Source of the DNA: Tachypleus tridentatus
Taxonomy: Eukaryota > Arthropoda > Merostomata > Xiphosura > Limulidae
Assembly (NCBI RefSeq): GCF_004210375.1
Contig: NC_134837.1
Span: 161,055,310-161,119,309 of the forward strand
Length of the DNA: 64,000 nucleotides
Direction: 5' to 3'
Shown here: positions 24,898-38,513 of the stretch, piece after piece
How positions within the stretch are numbered: position 1 is the stretch's first letter
Layout of the letters: each line of letters starts with the position of its first letter
Program-made: the position numbers and the translations under genes
Notes under the pieces: generated by a model
What the model was told of the DNA's origin: nothing
The model's input: only the letters and a program-made list of their open reading frames with translations
Database searches by the model: none

Positions 24898-25445
24898 ATA
24901 AAAAGCTTCAAAATGCAGGGCGCGATTTGTTTTATAACCCTAACGGGAATCGAAACACAAAACCTTAGTTCCACTTTTCCTCACTTTAACTACTGGCAAT
25001 GCTCAAGATAAACATATGGTCATATTTTAATTGTTTCATTTATATCGTTACTAATTCTAAAATAATTCAATCCGCAAGAAAACTTGAAGATAGGGAGTCA
25101 ATTACAAAATAATTAAAGAGATCAGCTTTAATAAAACCCCAAAGATCGTAAAGTGAGTAACAATTATCTTTATAATTTTAATTTTTATATCTTTTTAATA
25201 TTACTTTCTTTAGATTATCAATTTCATAACGAAAATTTACTTTTTGTGTGAAATCAAATTCAAAATAACGAAGGCATCCAACAGAGCACACAATCACACG
25301 ATCTATATTGATTTTCAACCTTTAAAATCACAATAGATACTTTATACCATGCATCACCACTCTTGGATCTTCACTCTTATCGCATTATAGCGCACCTACT
25401 GGCCCCAAGTGTTAATTGCGCTTTTGCGGCAACCGGCCGTAATCT

Positions 25446-25714
25446 ATTTGTTTTGAATCTTGCGCAAACCTATACAAAGGCTATCAGCGCTAGCTCTCCC
25501 TAATTTAGCAGTGAAGAACCAGAGGGAAGGCAGCTAGTCATCACCACCAACTAACTGTTGGATTATTCGTTTATCCATAAAAGCGGGATTAATCAGGAAA
25601 TTATAACGAACCGACGAGTAAAAGGACAAGCATGTTTGGTGGCGTGGGGATTCAAATCCGTAACACCCACATTACGACTCGATTACCCCTAACCACTTGG
25701 TCATGCTGGACCCC
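25446..25714 (-). mobile_element. SINE family A copy
   Basis: Complete but diverged antisense copy. The region next to CTTTTACCAACGAATAG is reworked. Head at 25690-25714. Confidence 0.88.
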
Positions 25715-26501
25715 TGTATCAGCACTGAGCACAGAACTACTCTTTTGTAAGCTTATCCATAAAAGGACAACTACCAAATATTTGTTCTAAATTGTTGATG
25801 GATTTAAGAAACAGTTTAAATTAGAATCAAAAAACTGTTCAGGCATTTGTACGGATGATGCATTGCGTCATGGTTGACAAGTATGACAGTTTTTAGAAAT
25901 TCATTCGCTAATATATTCGCCAGACGCTGTTTGGACACACGGAGAAACATTGGCATCATGATAAAAATCCTGAACTGAATTCTGTGTTATCATCTGTAAT
26001 CAATCTTGTGAATTACATAAAATAGACATTTAAAAACAAGGCAATTTTCTATAACCTTGATCATATGGATGCAGAACGTAAGCCACATTGTTTTATTATA
26101 ACACTAAGTGGTTATCTTTTGGAAACGTTTTCATGCGTGTTTCTGAACACACAAAAAATGTATATCTTTAAAGCAAGAAAATCATAAGAAAACTGAAAAT
26201 TTTCGTGATGAAAACTTTGTCCTGAAAAACACATATTTAAGTGATGTTTTAAAAACTAAGTAGTTTAAATAATCAGTTACTCATATTTTAGAACATGCAA
26301 ATAAAATGCACTTCCTTATTCGAGAACTCTAAATGCAAAACATTAAATCAGAAAAGTATATTTAAAAGTATTTATTGAAATGTATCAATAACGTGTTGAA
26401 AATATAATTAAGCGTATACAGAACCACCTTTCGACATTATTTGGTAAATTTCAAACGTAACTTAAATAATGAATTGGAACTTGTAAACTATAAGAGAAAT
26501 A
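25715..26501. other. Unannotated, nothing recognised
   Basis: AT-rich with no supported feature. Confidence 0.5.
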
Positions 26502-26512
26502 GAAAGTCGTTT

Positions 26513-26773
26513 TGGCCAAGCATGCTCAGGTGGGTTAAGGTGTTCGACTCGTAAACCGAGAGTCGCGTGTTCGAATCCCAGTGGCACCAAACATGCTCGT
26601 CCATTCAGCCGTGGGGGCGTTATAATGTGACGGTCAATCCCACTATTCGTTGGTAAAAGAGTAGCCGAAGAGTTGGCAGCAGGTGGTGATGACTAGCTGC
26701 TTTCCCTCTAGTCTTACAATGCTAAATTAGGGACAGCTAGCCTTCGTGTAGCTTTGCGAGAAATAAAAAAACA
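26513..26773 (+). mobile_element. SINE family A copy with 11-bp TSD
   Basis: GAAAGTCGTTT (26502-26512) and GAAAATCGTTT (26774-26784) flank it. The tail has lost the left arm of the tail stem (GCGCAGATA is absent between GACAGCTAG and CCTTCGTG), yet the copy was inserted with a TSD. The deletion may be later. Confidence 0.93.
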
Positions 26774-26784
26774 GAAAATCGTTT

Positions 26785-27689
26785 AATACAAAACTACTTA
26801 AGTGTTGAATAATAATATGTTGGTTTGACTTCAAAATATGGGTAGGAGAAACAGGAATTTCTTACAAAAATACTATTTGAATTTTGGGCAGGACTAGCAG
26901 AAGAATATCCAGTATTTAAACAGGACAGCCATGTGATTACGTATTCCATTCCATACTTCTTATTTGTAAGAAACTGGTTTAGTTTTCTTTTTTGTCGTGG
27001 CTTCCACAAAAACTGAATACAAATCTCATATGTAGGGGAGCGAGAAAAGCAAGTGGTTATACCAAGATTTCAGCCTAGCTTAGAAAATTGTGCAAAGCTA
27101 AGCAATTTTATCCGAGTAAATATTTTTTTACATTTTTGATTTCTTATTTTTGTCATTAATAAACATAAAAAATATATTAAAACAGTTAATTTTGATTTAT
27201 TGTGATGTCTCGCAGTTATTGTTTAGATCTGCTTCATATAACTGTCTTATTTCTTTCCTTTGTTTTAGATAATTGTAAAGAATATTAACGTTGACCGAAC
27301 TGTTTAATGGATACGATTAAATTATTTAGATTTTTTTTCTTCTGAAATTGATGTTGGAAAATCTTAACAATTATTCAATTCAGTTTTCATTTCTCCCGAT
27401 CTCTTCCTCTTCTCCAGGAGTTTGGATAATCTTAGTCTGTTGTGGAAAGATTAATGAGACCGCTATGGTAGTTTAACTATTCCAGACTGTTATTTAGATC
27501 ACACATTACAAATTAGGTGGCTAGATGAAGCTTCTATTGAAATAATGTTGGTTGTGGAAACAAGGTAGCTACTTCTAATGAGAATTCTGGTTCAGATGAA
27601 ATGGTGTCTTAACTCAGTTTCAATAAATATGGGCTTTGTTGATAACGAGAAACTCACTTGAGACAAAAATGTATCTTGGAACAATCTTT
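26785..27689. other. Unannotated, nothing recognised
   Basis: An ORF on the minus strand (26794-27009) has no known motif. Confidence 0.45.
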
Positions 27690-28144
27690 GTTAACCAGAA
27701 GATGACCTAGGAAGATCAAAACGACGTTCTCTGCTTATCAATAAAAGTGTTAATACCCATACCAGCCGTTCTGAGATACAATAAAGTTAACCCGAAGATG
27801 ACCTAGGAAGATCAAAACGACGTTCTCTGCTTATCAATAAAAGTGTTGATACCCATACCAGCCGTTCTGAGATACAATAAAGTTAACCCGAAGATGACCT
27901 AGGAAGATCAAAACGACGTTCTCTGCTTATCAATAAAAGTGTTGATACCCATACCAGCCGTTCTGAGACACAATAAAGTTAACCTGAAGATGACCTAGGA
28001 AGGTCGATCAACGTGTTGATACCCATACCAGCCGTTCTGAGACACAATAAAGTTAACCTGAAGATGACCTAGGAAGGTCGAAACGTTGTCCTCTGCTTAT
28101 CAATAAAAGTTATAATACCCATACCAACCGTTCTGGGATACAAG
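27690..28144. repeat. 96-bp tandem satellite, five units
   Basis: Units start at 27690, 27786, 27882, 27978 and 28052. The first three are exactly 96 bp apart, the fourth is shortened to 74 bp, and the last is diverged. Each contains GAAGATGACCTAGGAAG followed in most by an (A/G)AAAACG or GAAACG motif, then CTCTGCTTATCAATAAAAGT. The GACCT/AGGTC stem followed by GAAACG resembles 3' motifs of Penelope-like elements. Confidence 0.93.
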
Positions 28145-28156
28145 TATGGTCCTAAT

Positions 28157-28184
28157 GTGGTGGCGTCGCCTTACGCGGCACCAC
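28157..28184 (+). other. GC-rich hairpin next to the satellite
   Basis: GTGGTG/CACCAC and, inside a 2-nt bulge, GCGT/ACGC can pair. It starts 13 bp after the last satellite unit. Confidence 0.4.
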
Positions 28185-31100
28185 GTTTGCTTCCAAATTA
28201 TCAAGTTTATTTGAAGAGATAATTTCGTTTTGGCTTCCATTTTGGAAGCTGTTGAAGCTCTGTTTAAGAGAGCTTGACTGTACGAAAAAGAATAAATTAT
28301 ACTTCACACTGTATTTACAAGAGACAGGACAAGCACAAGATGTTAAATAGTCTATAAACAAGGAAGCGCTCTGAAAAATTCATAAAATACATTCGCTTTT
28401 AATTCACATTATACATATTGTTAGCGAAATGACTAATAAAAATTAAAATATATTAAATGAAGAAAAGTGCTTCTTACTTCGATTAATTCGGTATAATCAA
28501 TGACAAAGGAAATAATCGCAGTTTTAAAATACCCTAATTAACCCTTAGTTCGTTACAGGCAAAACTGTTGGAAAGTTGTAGAGTTTATTTCGATTTTTCA
28601 AATACAAAATAAGAAACTAACCGATATAAATCTACTTCTACTGCTTCTATAAATGTATAAAAAAATATGTATTGATCAGTAAATTAAAATTACCAGTTTT
28701 ATACTTTAGTCTTAATGCAGTTAAACCTATTATATATCAGAGCTGTTTTACAAGGGCTTATTATTAGCTTACGATTTATATTTCAAAAGTAAAAAGTTTC
28801 AGAGTGTATTATTTAAACAAATCTATAACCAATTTAAATTAATGTATTTTCCGACAGACCATAGCTGTACTACGATGAAAAACGTTGACGAGATAAAATG
28901 AACTACAAGACGTGAAAGTTAAAGAAGGAAAGTTTAGAAAAGCTACAAGGTCTCGATAACAAAACGACCTGTGATTTAGTCTGTGAGCAAGTAACAGATA
29001 AAGCGCTGAAAAGCCATCAAAGAAAAAGTGATAGAACATAATGTACTGAAATAAAAGAAATACGCAAGAATAGTCTCTGTAGAGTATTATTTAATAGAAG
29101 TGGCATCATAAATTTTATTTACATGTGGCCACTTTGTCAACTAAACCTTGAGAAAAACTAAAATAATTTACCTATTTCTGTAAGTTGCTAAACATATGAC
29201 AGAGCTTTATTGAAACGGAACAAATAACCATCTAAATTACAAGCAGAACTGACAGCAAAATATACAAGTATGTACAATTTATACATAATTCAAATATTTT
29301 AAGATAACGGCACACAATATAAAATCGATTGAACTCACCCCTACCAACTCCACCCCATTTCATAAAATCTACGTGGATAATAGCTTTTCATAGTCTAGAT
29401 CAATTGTAATAAGTAGGCATATGCTCATATTGTATTTTACAATAACTTCACACACCTTTTCACTATAAACATTAAACCAATATTTAACAAAGATCCAAAC
29501 CACTGTAGAAAAGGAGTTAACTCATACCGTATATTCTCAGATTATTTTTAGGTCACAAATATCTAAAGTCAATATCTAACTATTGTGGATAACAATAATA
29601 GTGAATTATCTATTTTCAATTAATTCTAAATTGCAAGTCATAAGTTTGTAACTGTTTGTAACCATATTGGCTCATGAAAAAGTTCAAATCCTTTCTTAAT
29701 ATCAATTCTCATAACAAACAAATTATGGTTTTTCGCACTTGACATGGAAAAGTTTAAGACCTCTGCATGTAAAAGTATGATTAACCAAGTTATACAGCCG
29801 TAAGTAATGTGCCGAATAACTAACGTGTGATACAGAATAATTACAGCCCTTAAAGTGATCAGCAGTTGATAACTGAACTTTTTTCTATCATATTTAGGGA
29901 AAAAAATTCAATTAGTAAAACTTTTAGAGCATTAATGCTAAAAGCTATAAATTCAAACAAAGTTTCAAATTAATTTTGCACATTACCGAAATTTGTCACA
30001 GAGAAAAAACATTTTAATTTATAGGTGTGAAATCTTGATATTCATTCTGCAAAAAAAAGTATCACGTTTTCACACGACGCTCATTAAAATATTTTCAAAA
30101 ATAACAAAAATCGTCGTAAGTGTTTATTTAAGTTTAGGATAAAGCAATTAATATCTGTGTGTCTAAACAATGGTCAAGTTACAGTGGTAGCGAGAGCAAT
30201 TGTGTCAGTAACTAGTTTTTTTAACTGTTTAGGGCACATTCAGCTGTAACGTAGGTCGCTAACTACTAATCTGTAAATAATCTTTACTATACATCCATGC
30301 TCGGATCATATTAACTTTGCGCGCGCACCCACACGTATGTTTGTATTCTGCTTTGGCATAGAATAGTTAAGAATAAATATAGGTATAATTGTATGTAACG
30401 ACAGAAAACCTAATTTCCCCAATTATATAAATGTTTATATTTTACTTTAGACCACGAACAACACCAGTTTTAAAGGTCTAACGTATGGTTCAGGTAATCG
30501 ATTTGAAAGATATACGACTGGTAAAAACACTGTAAGATATTATTAAATTTTAATTTTTTTTAATATCTCGAGAAATGTTTAAAACAAATCACACTAAAAT
30601 AAAAAAATTGGTCTTTACGAAAGCGAATTGTTATTTTGGGCTTTCATATTACTAAAATATATTATAATTCAAGGTCACGCGCTTTTGAGAAAGACTCACT
30701 TGCCTTGAGCTTCCGTGGGTGTTACTTAAATGTCACACAAACGGAAAAAATATCTTGAACGTCGAGCTCCAATCAGTCCTAGAAAATCATTGATTTTTGA
30801 ATGAGTTGTTGTAATCGTTATAATGGTACCACGTTTTGTTTATTCTGTGTAAAAGTACAGAATGCATTGGTAGTCCTAACAGAACGTGAACTCAGCCATA
30901 CGATATCTGTATAGATACATGCATATGTGTTTAATTGTGTTTCAATGTGTGTGAGAAATGTTTACTTACTAATCGATAGACAGAGAGACATTAATTATAT
31001 AATGTATGCTTTTGTAATATTCATTAATGGAACAGTTATTTAGCATTAAAGTTTACTGATGAAACGATAAGATTGGAATACTTTACCTGTACAAGAAATC

Positions 31101-31999
31101 AGGTATATGTAGAACCATTGGATTGAGTTCTCTAAGTTTTGATGTCTACACGTATTATATTTTTATATGAAACCATTAAGGCTGTAATATATCTTAGATG
31201 TTTTAATAAACGTAAAATGATTTTTGTTTTTGAAATATCTAGTTTATAGTTATAATATTAAAAGAGCGGGAGTGGAAAAACGAATCGAGGTGACAAAATA
31301 GACTTCTCTCTTTCATGGTAGAAATGTTTTTAAAAATTACTCTTAGTACGGCTGAAATTGACAAAATTTTAACCTGTTTTGTAATAATTTTGCCAATATA
31401 TTTGAACTTGTAAATAATACCCTCTGGAGAACAGCATAGGTAATTCAAATCGTTCTGGTTTTGAGGGTCATGATCAAAGTGCTGATAGTGTTTCTAATTC
31501 ATAAAGAACGCTCAATGCCAGTTGTTTTATTATTCAGGAATAATATTTAATATACGCTTTAGGAATAAATCTTAAACCAGGATTCGAGACTATAACAGTT
31601 ATCCAATTTTTATAGTCACGTTTTTATCGTGGAATTGCACATTTTACCTCAAAATCAATAATTTTACAACGAAATTGAGGGATGCAGAATGTATTACAAA
31701 GTGTAAACCGTTTAATATCTAGTTATCACATGATATAACATAAATAAAATAACGTGAGAACGATACGAGATGATCTAACGGTGTATAGCAAGTCGTATTT
31801 GTTAATATTAAATAATATGTTTCTAACTTCGTGTATAACTTCATTTATGATCAATAATGACATAGAACGTACTGTTTAAAGCAGAGATACTACATCACTT
31901 TTACGAATAATTTGCTATTTTGTTCGTTTTCTAGTGTGTGCGTTTAATGATAATCGCAATGTTACACACACGAAACATCTTATAGTCTGCAAATCGATG
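28185..31999. other. Unannotated, nothing recognised
   Basis: About 3.8 kb of AT-rich DNA without any SINE copy. Small ORFs such as 28839-29039 (-) and 31239-31448 (-) have no motif. Confidence 0.5.
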
Positions 32000-32269
32000 A
32001 CGTTTACACCATGCTCTTAAAACATGAGTGTGCTTCAACGGTAATCCATTTTTGTTGCTTTTCTGTTACGTTTACATCATGCACTTAAAACATGAGTGTG
32101 TTTCAACGGTAATCCATTTTTGTTGCTTTTCTGTTACGTTTACATCATGCACTTAAAATATACGTGTACTTCAACGGTAATCCATTTTTATTGCTCTTCT
32201 GTTACGTTTACATCATGCACTTAAAATATATGTGTACTTCAAAAATACTCCGTTTCTTGCTTTTCTGTT
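32000..32269. repeat. 68-bp tandem repeat, four units
   Basis: Units start at 32000, 32068, 32136 and 32204, exactly 68 bp apart. Each runs from ACGTTTACATCATGCACTTA to TTGCTTTTCTGTT. The last unit has diverged at its 3' end. Confidence 0.95.
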
Positions 32270-35200
32270 ATAATATGGCAGGTACATTGTTGAATGCACC
32301 TGTGGTTCATTAGCCATTCTAACTCTCGGTTGATTCATACCGTCTTTCCTGACTCAATAACAAGTGGGCGTACGGGTTCACTTCATTTTTCAACTGAGAA
32401 AAATGACAGTATTTCGGGAATGAAACAGATTCGCCACAAACTTTGGTATTCTTCTGTACGTTTTCAATGAAGGAGCTAAAATTAATGTTGCCGATTTATT
32501 AAATCTATGTTATAGCCCCCTAGTCGAACAGATTGCAGAAGTTATACGTTATTTATTTGCTAACTACAAATGTTTTATTTACTCTCCTAAAAATTAGAAA
32601 TTTCAGACACAGTAAAACTTTATAAAGGTATAGGATAAAGTTCAGTTCCAAATATGTTTGGTATTATGTATCAAATAGTATTTTTATCACTTAGAAACGC
32701 AACCATGCCCAAGAAACCAACTTGGTTTAGCTTCTAATTCCTCAAGATGTCACCTCAAGAAAACTTATACGTTTACTATACCAAATAATAAAAGTAAATA
32801 ATTTGTTGTTAAGGTTAGTAAAGGATGGTGGAATATGTCACAAGCGTCGCAGAATAATTCCTCATTTTTTGACTTTGGAGCCAAATACCAAGGCACACCA
32901 AATTCACCTTAAAAACCTTGTTTAATGACTAATATTAATCACTTACTCTTTTTCATTGTGACAATGGAACCTGCCCCTTTCATAAAGATCGTTAATAGCA
33001 TAAAAATAAGTGAAGTTTGAAATTCTAGTTCAAAATAGCAGTCTGTGATATCTGTAAACCTATCTATTTCACAAATACAGATTTATATTTGTACGTGAAG
33101 AGGGAGGGGACATTGTTTAATTTGCCTAAATGTTCTCCAAGCATTTGAGAATCGATTATTCGCTCTTACCTGTAAGATTATATCAATTGTTCGAGAACAC
33201 AATACGCTTTTCTGTAACTTCTTCAATACTAAAGTCTTAGAAAAATCTTTGTACGTCTGTACGTCGTTTATACCAGAAGTAACTAATGCGTGATGTTCAC
33301 TGAATGCAGCATTTAATGAATCTCAACGAGGGCCAAACATATACCTTTATCTGGTACAGCAATCCCAATATACTTCTAATCTTTAAAAACAAACTAAATG
33401 GAGTGTATTCTAAAATAATTTTATCTGCGGTATAAAATGGGTAATAATATATTGGTAAAAATGACCACCATAGTAATAGTTTTTCAAACAGGTTTTTGTT
33501 GTTGTTTTTTTAACTTAACAAAATGGTTCAAATCACGCTTGACTTCATATGTTTTCCCCACAGTTCTCTTAATTGTTCTATTACAGATTCGAACCACGGA
33601 CTGTAAAATTACCATTTCGTAAGCAATTTTATCTCTCACAAGCCATCACTCGGAAGGTCTTTATTGCAATGGTAAAACTTAACTGAGCTTGATCTATGGT
33701 AGCAAAAAAAAAAAAAACATATTTGCTAGTAATACAAAAAATATATTGCAGAGGTGTAAACCACATAACTGGTGAAAAAAATAAAATTTAGGCCTAATAA
33801 AATTATCCTTAAGTGTAGATATTTTATTTATTTATTCCCCTATTTAGTTCGTTACGGCTTTTCATATTAAAGTGAACAAGTGTAACATTTCGTATGTATC
33901 TTTTGTTCATCACTAGTCGTTGTAAAATAAAAGCACTCAGAAATACTTCTAAATGTTTTAAAACAGTTATAATTTACATAATTGGAGATGCATTGGAGTA
34001 GATTAAATGAATAGCAATACTTGCCATTTCAATTACAAGAGATATTTCAGAACAAATTCCTTGCATTCAACGTCTGTTTTTGTTCTTTTGTTTGTCTGTA
34101 AGGATAGAATTGCCTACAAACCTTTATACTTTTTCTTGAAAATGCAGTAGATTACAAATCCTCATTTTTTGTGGTATGATAAACTTATTTCCAATATTAA
34201 AATTATGTCAGTGATAGCCCATTAAATTATAAGAATAAAATGGTATATCTCTGAGGTAACAATTAAACGTTTGTCTTGAAAATTACGAATAAAGAGAATT
34301 ATTTAATTCAGTAGGACAATATAAAATGAGAAAATAGTCAAATCCTTAAAAAAAATCTAAAACTAATTAGTAGTTTCTAAAAGGTTTAGGATGAACTTAT
34401 CTGGAAATGTTGTAAGATGCTTTTGTATACACAAAATTATATTGTTTCCAGTACGTTATTTTTATGAAAAATTTGTAACTATAAGTGCACTTTAGATTTT
34501 CTATTTTCTGCAAAACTTTCAAAACAAGCTATAAATTTGTGGAAAACTCTAAGAACTATTTATGTTCTGAAAGATGTATTTTGCTACAAAAAGCATTCTT
34601 CTAAAGTTTGATAGTATATATGCCCAAGAACTTGGAAGGTAAATTCTAGTTTTGCTTGTCTTTGTTAAGACATACATGTATTTTCTGAGATGTTAGCCGA
34701 TGACGGGAACTTTAGAAATTTTTAACATATGTTTTTAACGTTGAAACCACTATTTATCGTAGCATTTTTAATGCAGTCATTCCGCAGTGAGCGAACTGCC
34801 AAAGTAATTTTCCAACTAATCTTTATTGCTTTAGTCTATGGAACTTTCAACCAATTTCAACAACAGTGCGTAGTTATAACGTAGAAACAAGAAACGGTCT
34901 CACATTAGAATAACCAAGCGATTAAACTTTAGATTTTTCGTTGAAGTTTAGAATGGTAGCTATAATTAATTATCTGTGAGGTTGGAAGGTTTCATACCCT
35001 ATTAAAACAGAAAATTAGCTTCTCCACCTCATACATATTTTTTAGGGAGAAAAATAACAAAATTATATTGCGACAGATTTATTATTATATACGTATTTTA
35101 ACATCAATGTTTGTGTAAGTTAAATTATATTTAGAAACGTATGCACGTCATAGTGTCATAGTGTTAAATGTGCATTGCGAATTTGCCACCTATTCACTAA

Positions 35201-35473
35201 AACTGTAGAAGATTCTCGAGTGTAAGAATCAAAAATAAAAATGTATACGAAAGCACTCGCGTATTGTCATTTCTCTTGTGCAAAACTAAAATCAAGAAAC
35301 TGGCGTCACGTAACCAATACAATGCGCCAAGAAACAGTATGTTATTTATTCGCTATAATGATTAATGCTTATTAATCGGAAACTTCAGATATTTGACCAA
35401 AATATTTTATAGATTTAGAACATTACAAATCGTTTAACTTTAGCGGATTACCATCGTGCATTAATATTTTTCG
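32270..35473. other. Unannotated, nothing recognised
   Basis: AT-rich with a short poly(A) run at 33705-33718. The ORF at 33437-33622 has no motif beyond a hydrophobic stretch. Confidence 0.5.
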
Positions 35474-35481
35474 AATCAGTT

Positions 35482-35593
35482 GTAGTTTTGAATTAAGCAC
35501 AAAGCTCCACAATGCTCTGCCCACCATGGGTATCGAAACCCTGATTTTAGCGTTGTAAGTCCGCAGACATACCGCTGAGCCACTGGGGGGTTA
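35482..35593 (-). mobile_element. SINE family B copy with 8-bp TSD
   Basis: Antisense copy reading from TTTTGAATTAAGCACAAAGC to CCGCTGAGCCACTGGGG. AATCAGTT occurs at 35474-35481 and 35594-35601. It has lost part of the GATAGCC loop. Confidence 0.9.
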
Positions 35594-36233
35594 AATCAGT
35601 TCTATAACTTCAGCAGTGACAAACTTACGTGTAATCAACAAAGAGCTAGCCAGCTCCCAGTTATATAAATTGTACCTATATCAACTCTAAATAAATTTGT
35701 TCATCGTGAACCCTCAATAAAATATCAGTGTAATTCCAGAAAAGAAAGAAGACTCGATATTGTTTTTAAGTTTGTAAAACTTTTATACATAAATCATAAA
35801 TTACTATTTGTAGCAACCGTTGTTATAAATTGTATTATTCTTTGTATATTAAAATATATTTATATTAAGAAAGAAAATTGTACATAAATCTCATTGGTAG
35901 ATATCACAAACTGGACATATATCGACATTTAATTAACTTATAAATTTAAATTATCATTTAATTTAGTTTCAGACTATTTAAAATCGTAATATGTAATGTA
36001 ATACTATTACGACACCTACCGGTTATTATGATGAGAACAAAATTGAGACGGTACGGAAAATTATCAAATATGCATCAGTATTTCTAAAAATAATAAAAAA
36101 CTTTCGTAAAAGTAGGCAAATGTTGCTTCATTTTATGAAAAAAAAATTGCATTACGTTGTTGTTGCTGATTTCTTGATCCCCAAAATTTAAGTTTCTATT
36201 TTTGTTTATTCGTTTACGGTATAGCTACTGAGA

Positions 36234-36350
36234 AACGTTTTACCAACGAATAATGGAATTGGGCATCACATTATATCGCCCTTGTGGCTGAAGGAGCGAA
36301 CATGTCACACGCTGAATTTCGGTTCCGTAGCTCGTAAACTGCCAGCCAAG
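36234..36350 (-). mobile_element. SINE family A 5' fragment
   Basis: TTTTACCAACGAATAATGGA, then GGCTGAAGGAGCGAACATGT and a diverged head. The 3' body and tail are absent. Confidence 0.7.
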
Positions 36351-36651
36351 CACTCACTCAGACTATACAATCTTCATTTTCACTGGAAAATATTTGGCTA
36401 TATCTTTGAATCTCTTCTCATATAAGCAAAAAAAAATTAAACTAATTTAATAGAAAGTTCCTTTGGTATTCCAAATATTTTCTGTGGCTGCATCCTATAC
36501 AATATTATTGTTAGTCATATCTTGTGTTTTTTTGTATTTTCCAATTACTCGAAAACTATTTCTATTACGTTTTCGTATGCAAGTACAGTGTGATAGCTAA
36601 ATTACTGATACTTTGATACTTTTACAGGGAATAAGCTTGTTGGTTGTCAAG

Positions 36652-36712
36652 TATATAACTACACATTGAGATATCTGTGCTTTGCCCATCACGAGTGTCG
36701 AACACAATTTTG
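36652..36712 (-). mobile_element. SINE family B fragment
   Basis: ATCTGTGCTTTGCCCATCAC and GAGTGTCGAACAC match the antisense middle of family B. Both ends are degraded. Confidence 0.5.
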
Positions 36713-38006
36713 AACATAACAAGCTTTCAGGAGATACAAAAGAGATTAATTATCGTTTATTCTAAACACTTCGTTACCATAATAATAATGTTTTGCACAC
36801 TTTACCATTATGTGGAATTTTCCTTATTTCTCATACGCTAACTTTTGGCTAACTTCTACTTAACAGAAAGATGTGGTATTACGCGTTCTTACTGTGACAG
36901 AATATGTTTATCATTGACAACTTATTTGTGACATACCTGGAAAAATTTAAAATATTTTTACTTTCCATTTGTAGTTAATAAACATTTTAAGCAAAATTAT
37001 TATAAGATCATAATTTGCAATATTTAATTTGGTCAAAATGTTATCATGAAGTAAAAATTAAAAATCTGGGATTGTCTCATATTTATACTAACTTTTTATT
37101 GATTTTAATGTTGCCTGTAGACGTGACCAGATTGTCGTTACCATGTCAACGTCTAGTCACAAAATTCACTTAATGTTGTTTATAGCCCACTAAAACACAT
37201 TCATTAATGTTAAAGAGTTAAAGCTTATTCTCTGTGGGTTTACGAAGAAAATGTTGAAATTTTGTAACAGACTGGTTGATACATTACCGGGGTTATGATT
37301 AATATAATACCATGGGATAAATAGGCATGTCAGCTGTTAACGTAAAAGCATGGGTGGCTTAACATCCTTGTTTTGAAGGTCCTTCTAAGATAAACTAGTA
37401 TTTATGACTCAAATCTACTGAGTATAGTCATCAAATGGTCTCTGTTTATCTTCATGTGCTCTGCATCTTATATATACCACTACAAGAATATGTTTCCTCT
37501 GCTTCTAAAGATGGATTTTTGAATTAACATCCATAATTCTTCATTATAAAACACTGATCAATACCTTCGGCATTCAGATTGTTAGGGATCTCGGACAGTA
37601 ATAGGCTTAACACATTGACTCTTGCTTAATATTATGTTGGCCAGCCTGCAGTGTCCTGCATTTGCTCACTTGACTCTTGCTTAATATTATGTTGGCCAGC
37701 CTGCAGTGTCCTGCATGTGTGTGCCTATTTGCTCACTGCCACAGCTACCATAGAAAGTCCAAATTATGACTGTAGAGACTTAAATAAAGTAATATACACA
37801 CACAGTGGTTATCAATATACAATAATATATTCTGTTAATCCTTTAAAAATTATCTGATCACGGTGAGGTGAATGAATTATAAAATGTCAATTGAATTTAG
37901 AAGCAACACGTGGTACGAGTCACACATACACAGAAGAATAAAGGATTGCTTCTCAGTTCAACCTTCCATTCCAAGAATCCAACTGAATCATATCTAAGGA
38001 AAAAAT
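36713..38006. other. Unannotated except a 55-bp duplication
   Basis: TTGACTCTTGCTTAATATTA and the following sequence occur at 37615-37669 and again from 37670, a direct tandem duplication of 55 bp. The ORF at 37651-37857 spans it and is not supported as a gene. Confidence 0.6.
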
Positions 38007-38087
38007 GAGTGTGTGTGTTTTCTTTAAATCAAACCCCTGATTTTAGCGTTTAAAATCCGTAGACTAACCGCTGTACAAGTGGGGGGC
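38007..38087 (-). mobile_element. SINE family C copy, internally deleted
   Basis: Antisense: AGTGTGTGTGTTTTCTTTA is the AC-rich tail. It then jumps to AACCCCTGATTTTAGCGTTT and CCGCTGTACAAGTGGGGG. The middle with the tail stem is missing. Confidence 0.6.
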
Positions 38088-38513
38088 AGGAAAAATGAAA
38101 GGTGTGAGCATTGACATGAACTGTGATAACTGATCAGTTATGTTGTAGATAACAATAAATTGCAACGACTCTGTTTTCTTTCTTGGTTTTCATGTGGTCT
38201 ACAACACATAGAATAATGAACATGCAAAGACTACCTAGAATGACGAAACTGTAGAGATAGCAAATTCTATATCTTACCAGTTCAAGTTGAAACTGTAGCA
38301 AATATTAAATATTCAAAACAAACGAATAAGGAAAACCAATCCATATTAATGTATTGTCATAATATTAAAATATCCAAATCGAAATAACCAAGATATATAC
38401 GCTACCCGATGTTAAGTTTTTAATTTCATAATCTTCTAAACAAATTATATAAATTTCTCACGAAGTTCTTTTTTACATGATTATGCAAACTTAGTAATTC
38501 TTTAGTTGGCACT

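Noticed and set aside
24711..24974. 87-codon minus-strand ORF
   Set aside because: Translation of a SINE copy and its flank. Similar SINE read-through explains 40137-40394, 45135-45359, 45157-45348, 51832-52017, 52010-52318, 59468-59692 and 59981-60214.
27690..28144. Functional hammerhead ribozyme in each satellite unit
   Set aside because: CTGAAGA, a GACCT/AGGTC stem and GAAAC are present in some units, but there is an extra U before stem II and I found no consistent stem I or stem III with a cleavage triplet.
27690..32269. CRISPR-like regular repeats
   Set aside because: The arrays are direct tandem repeats without unique spacers, in an animal genome.
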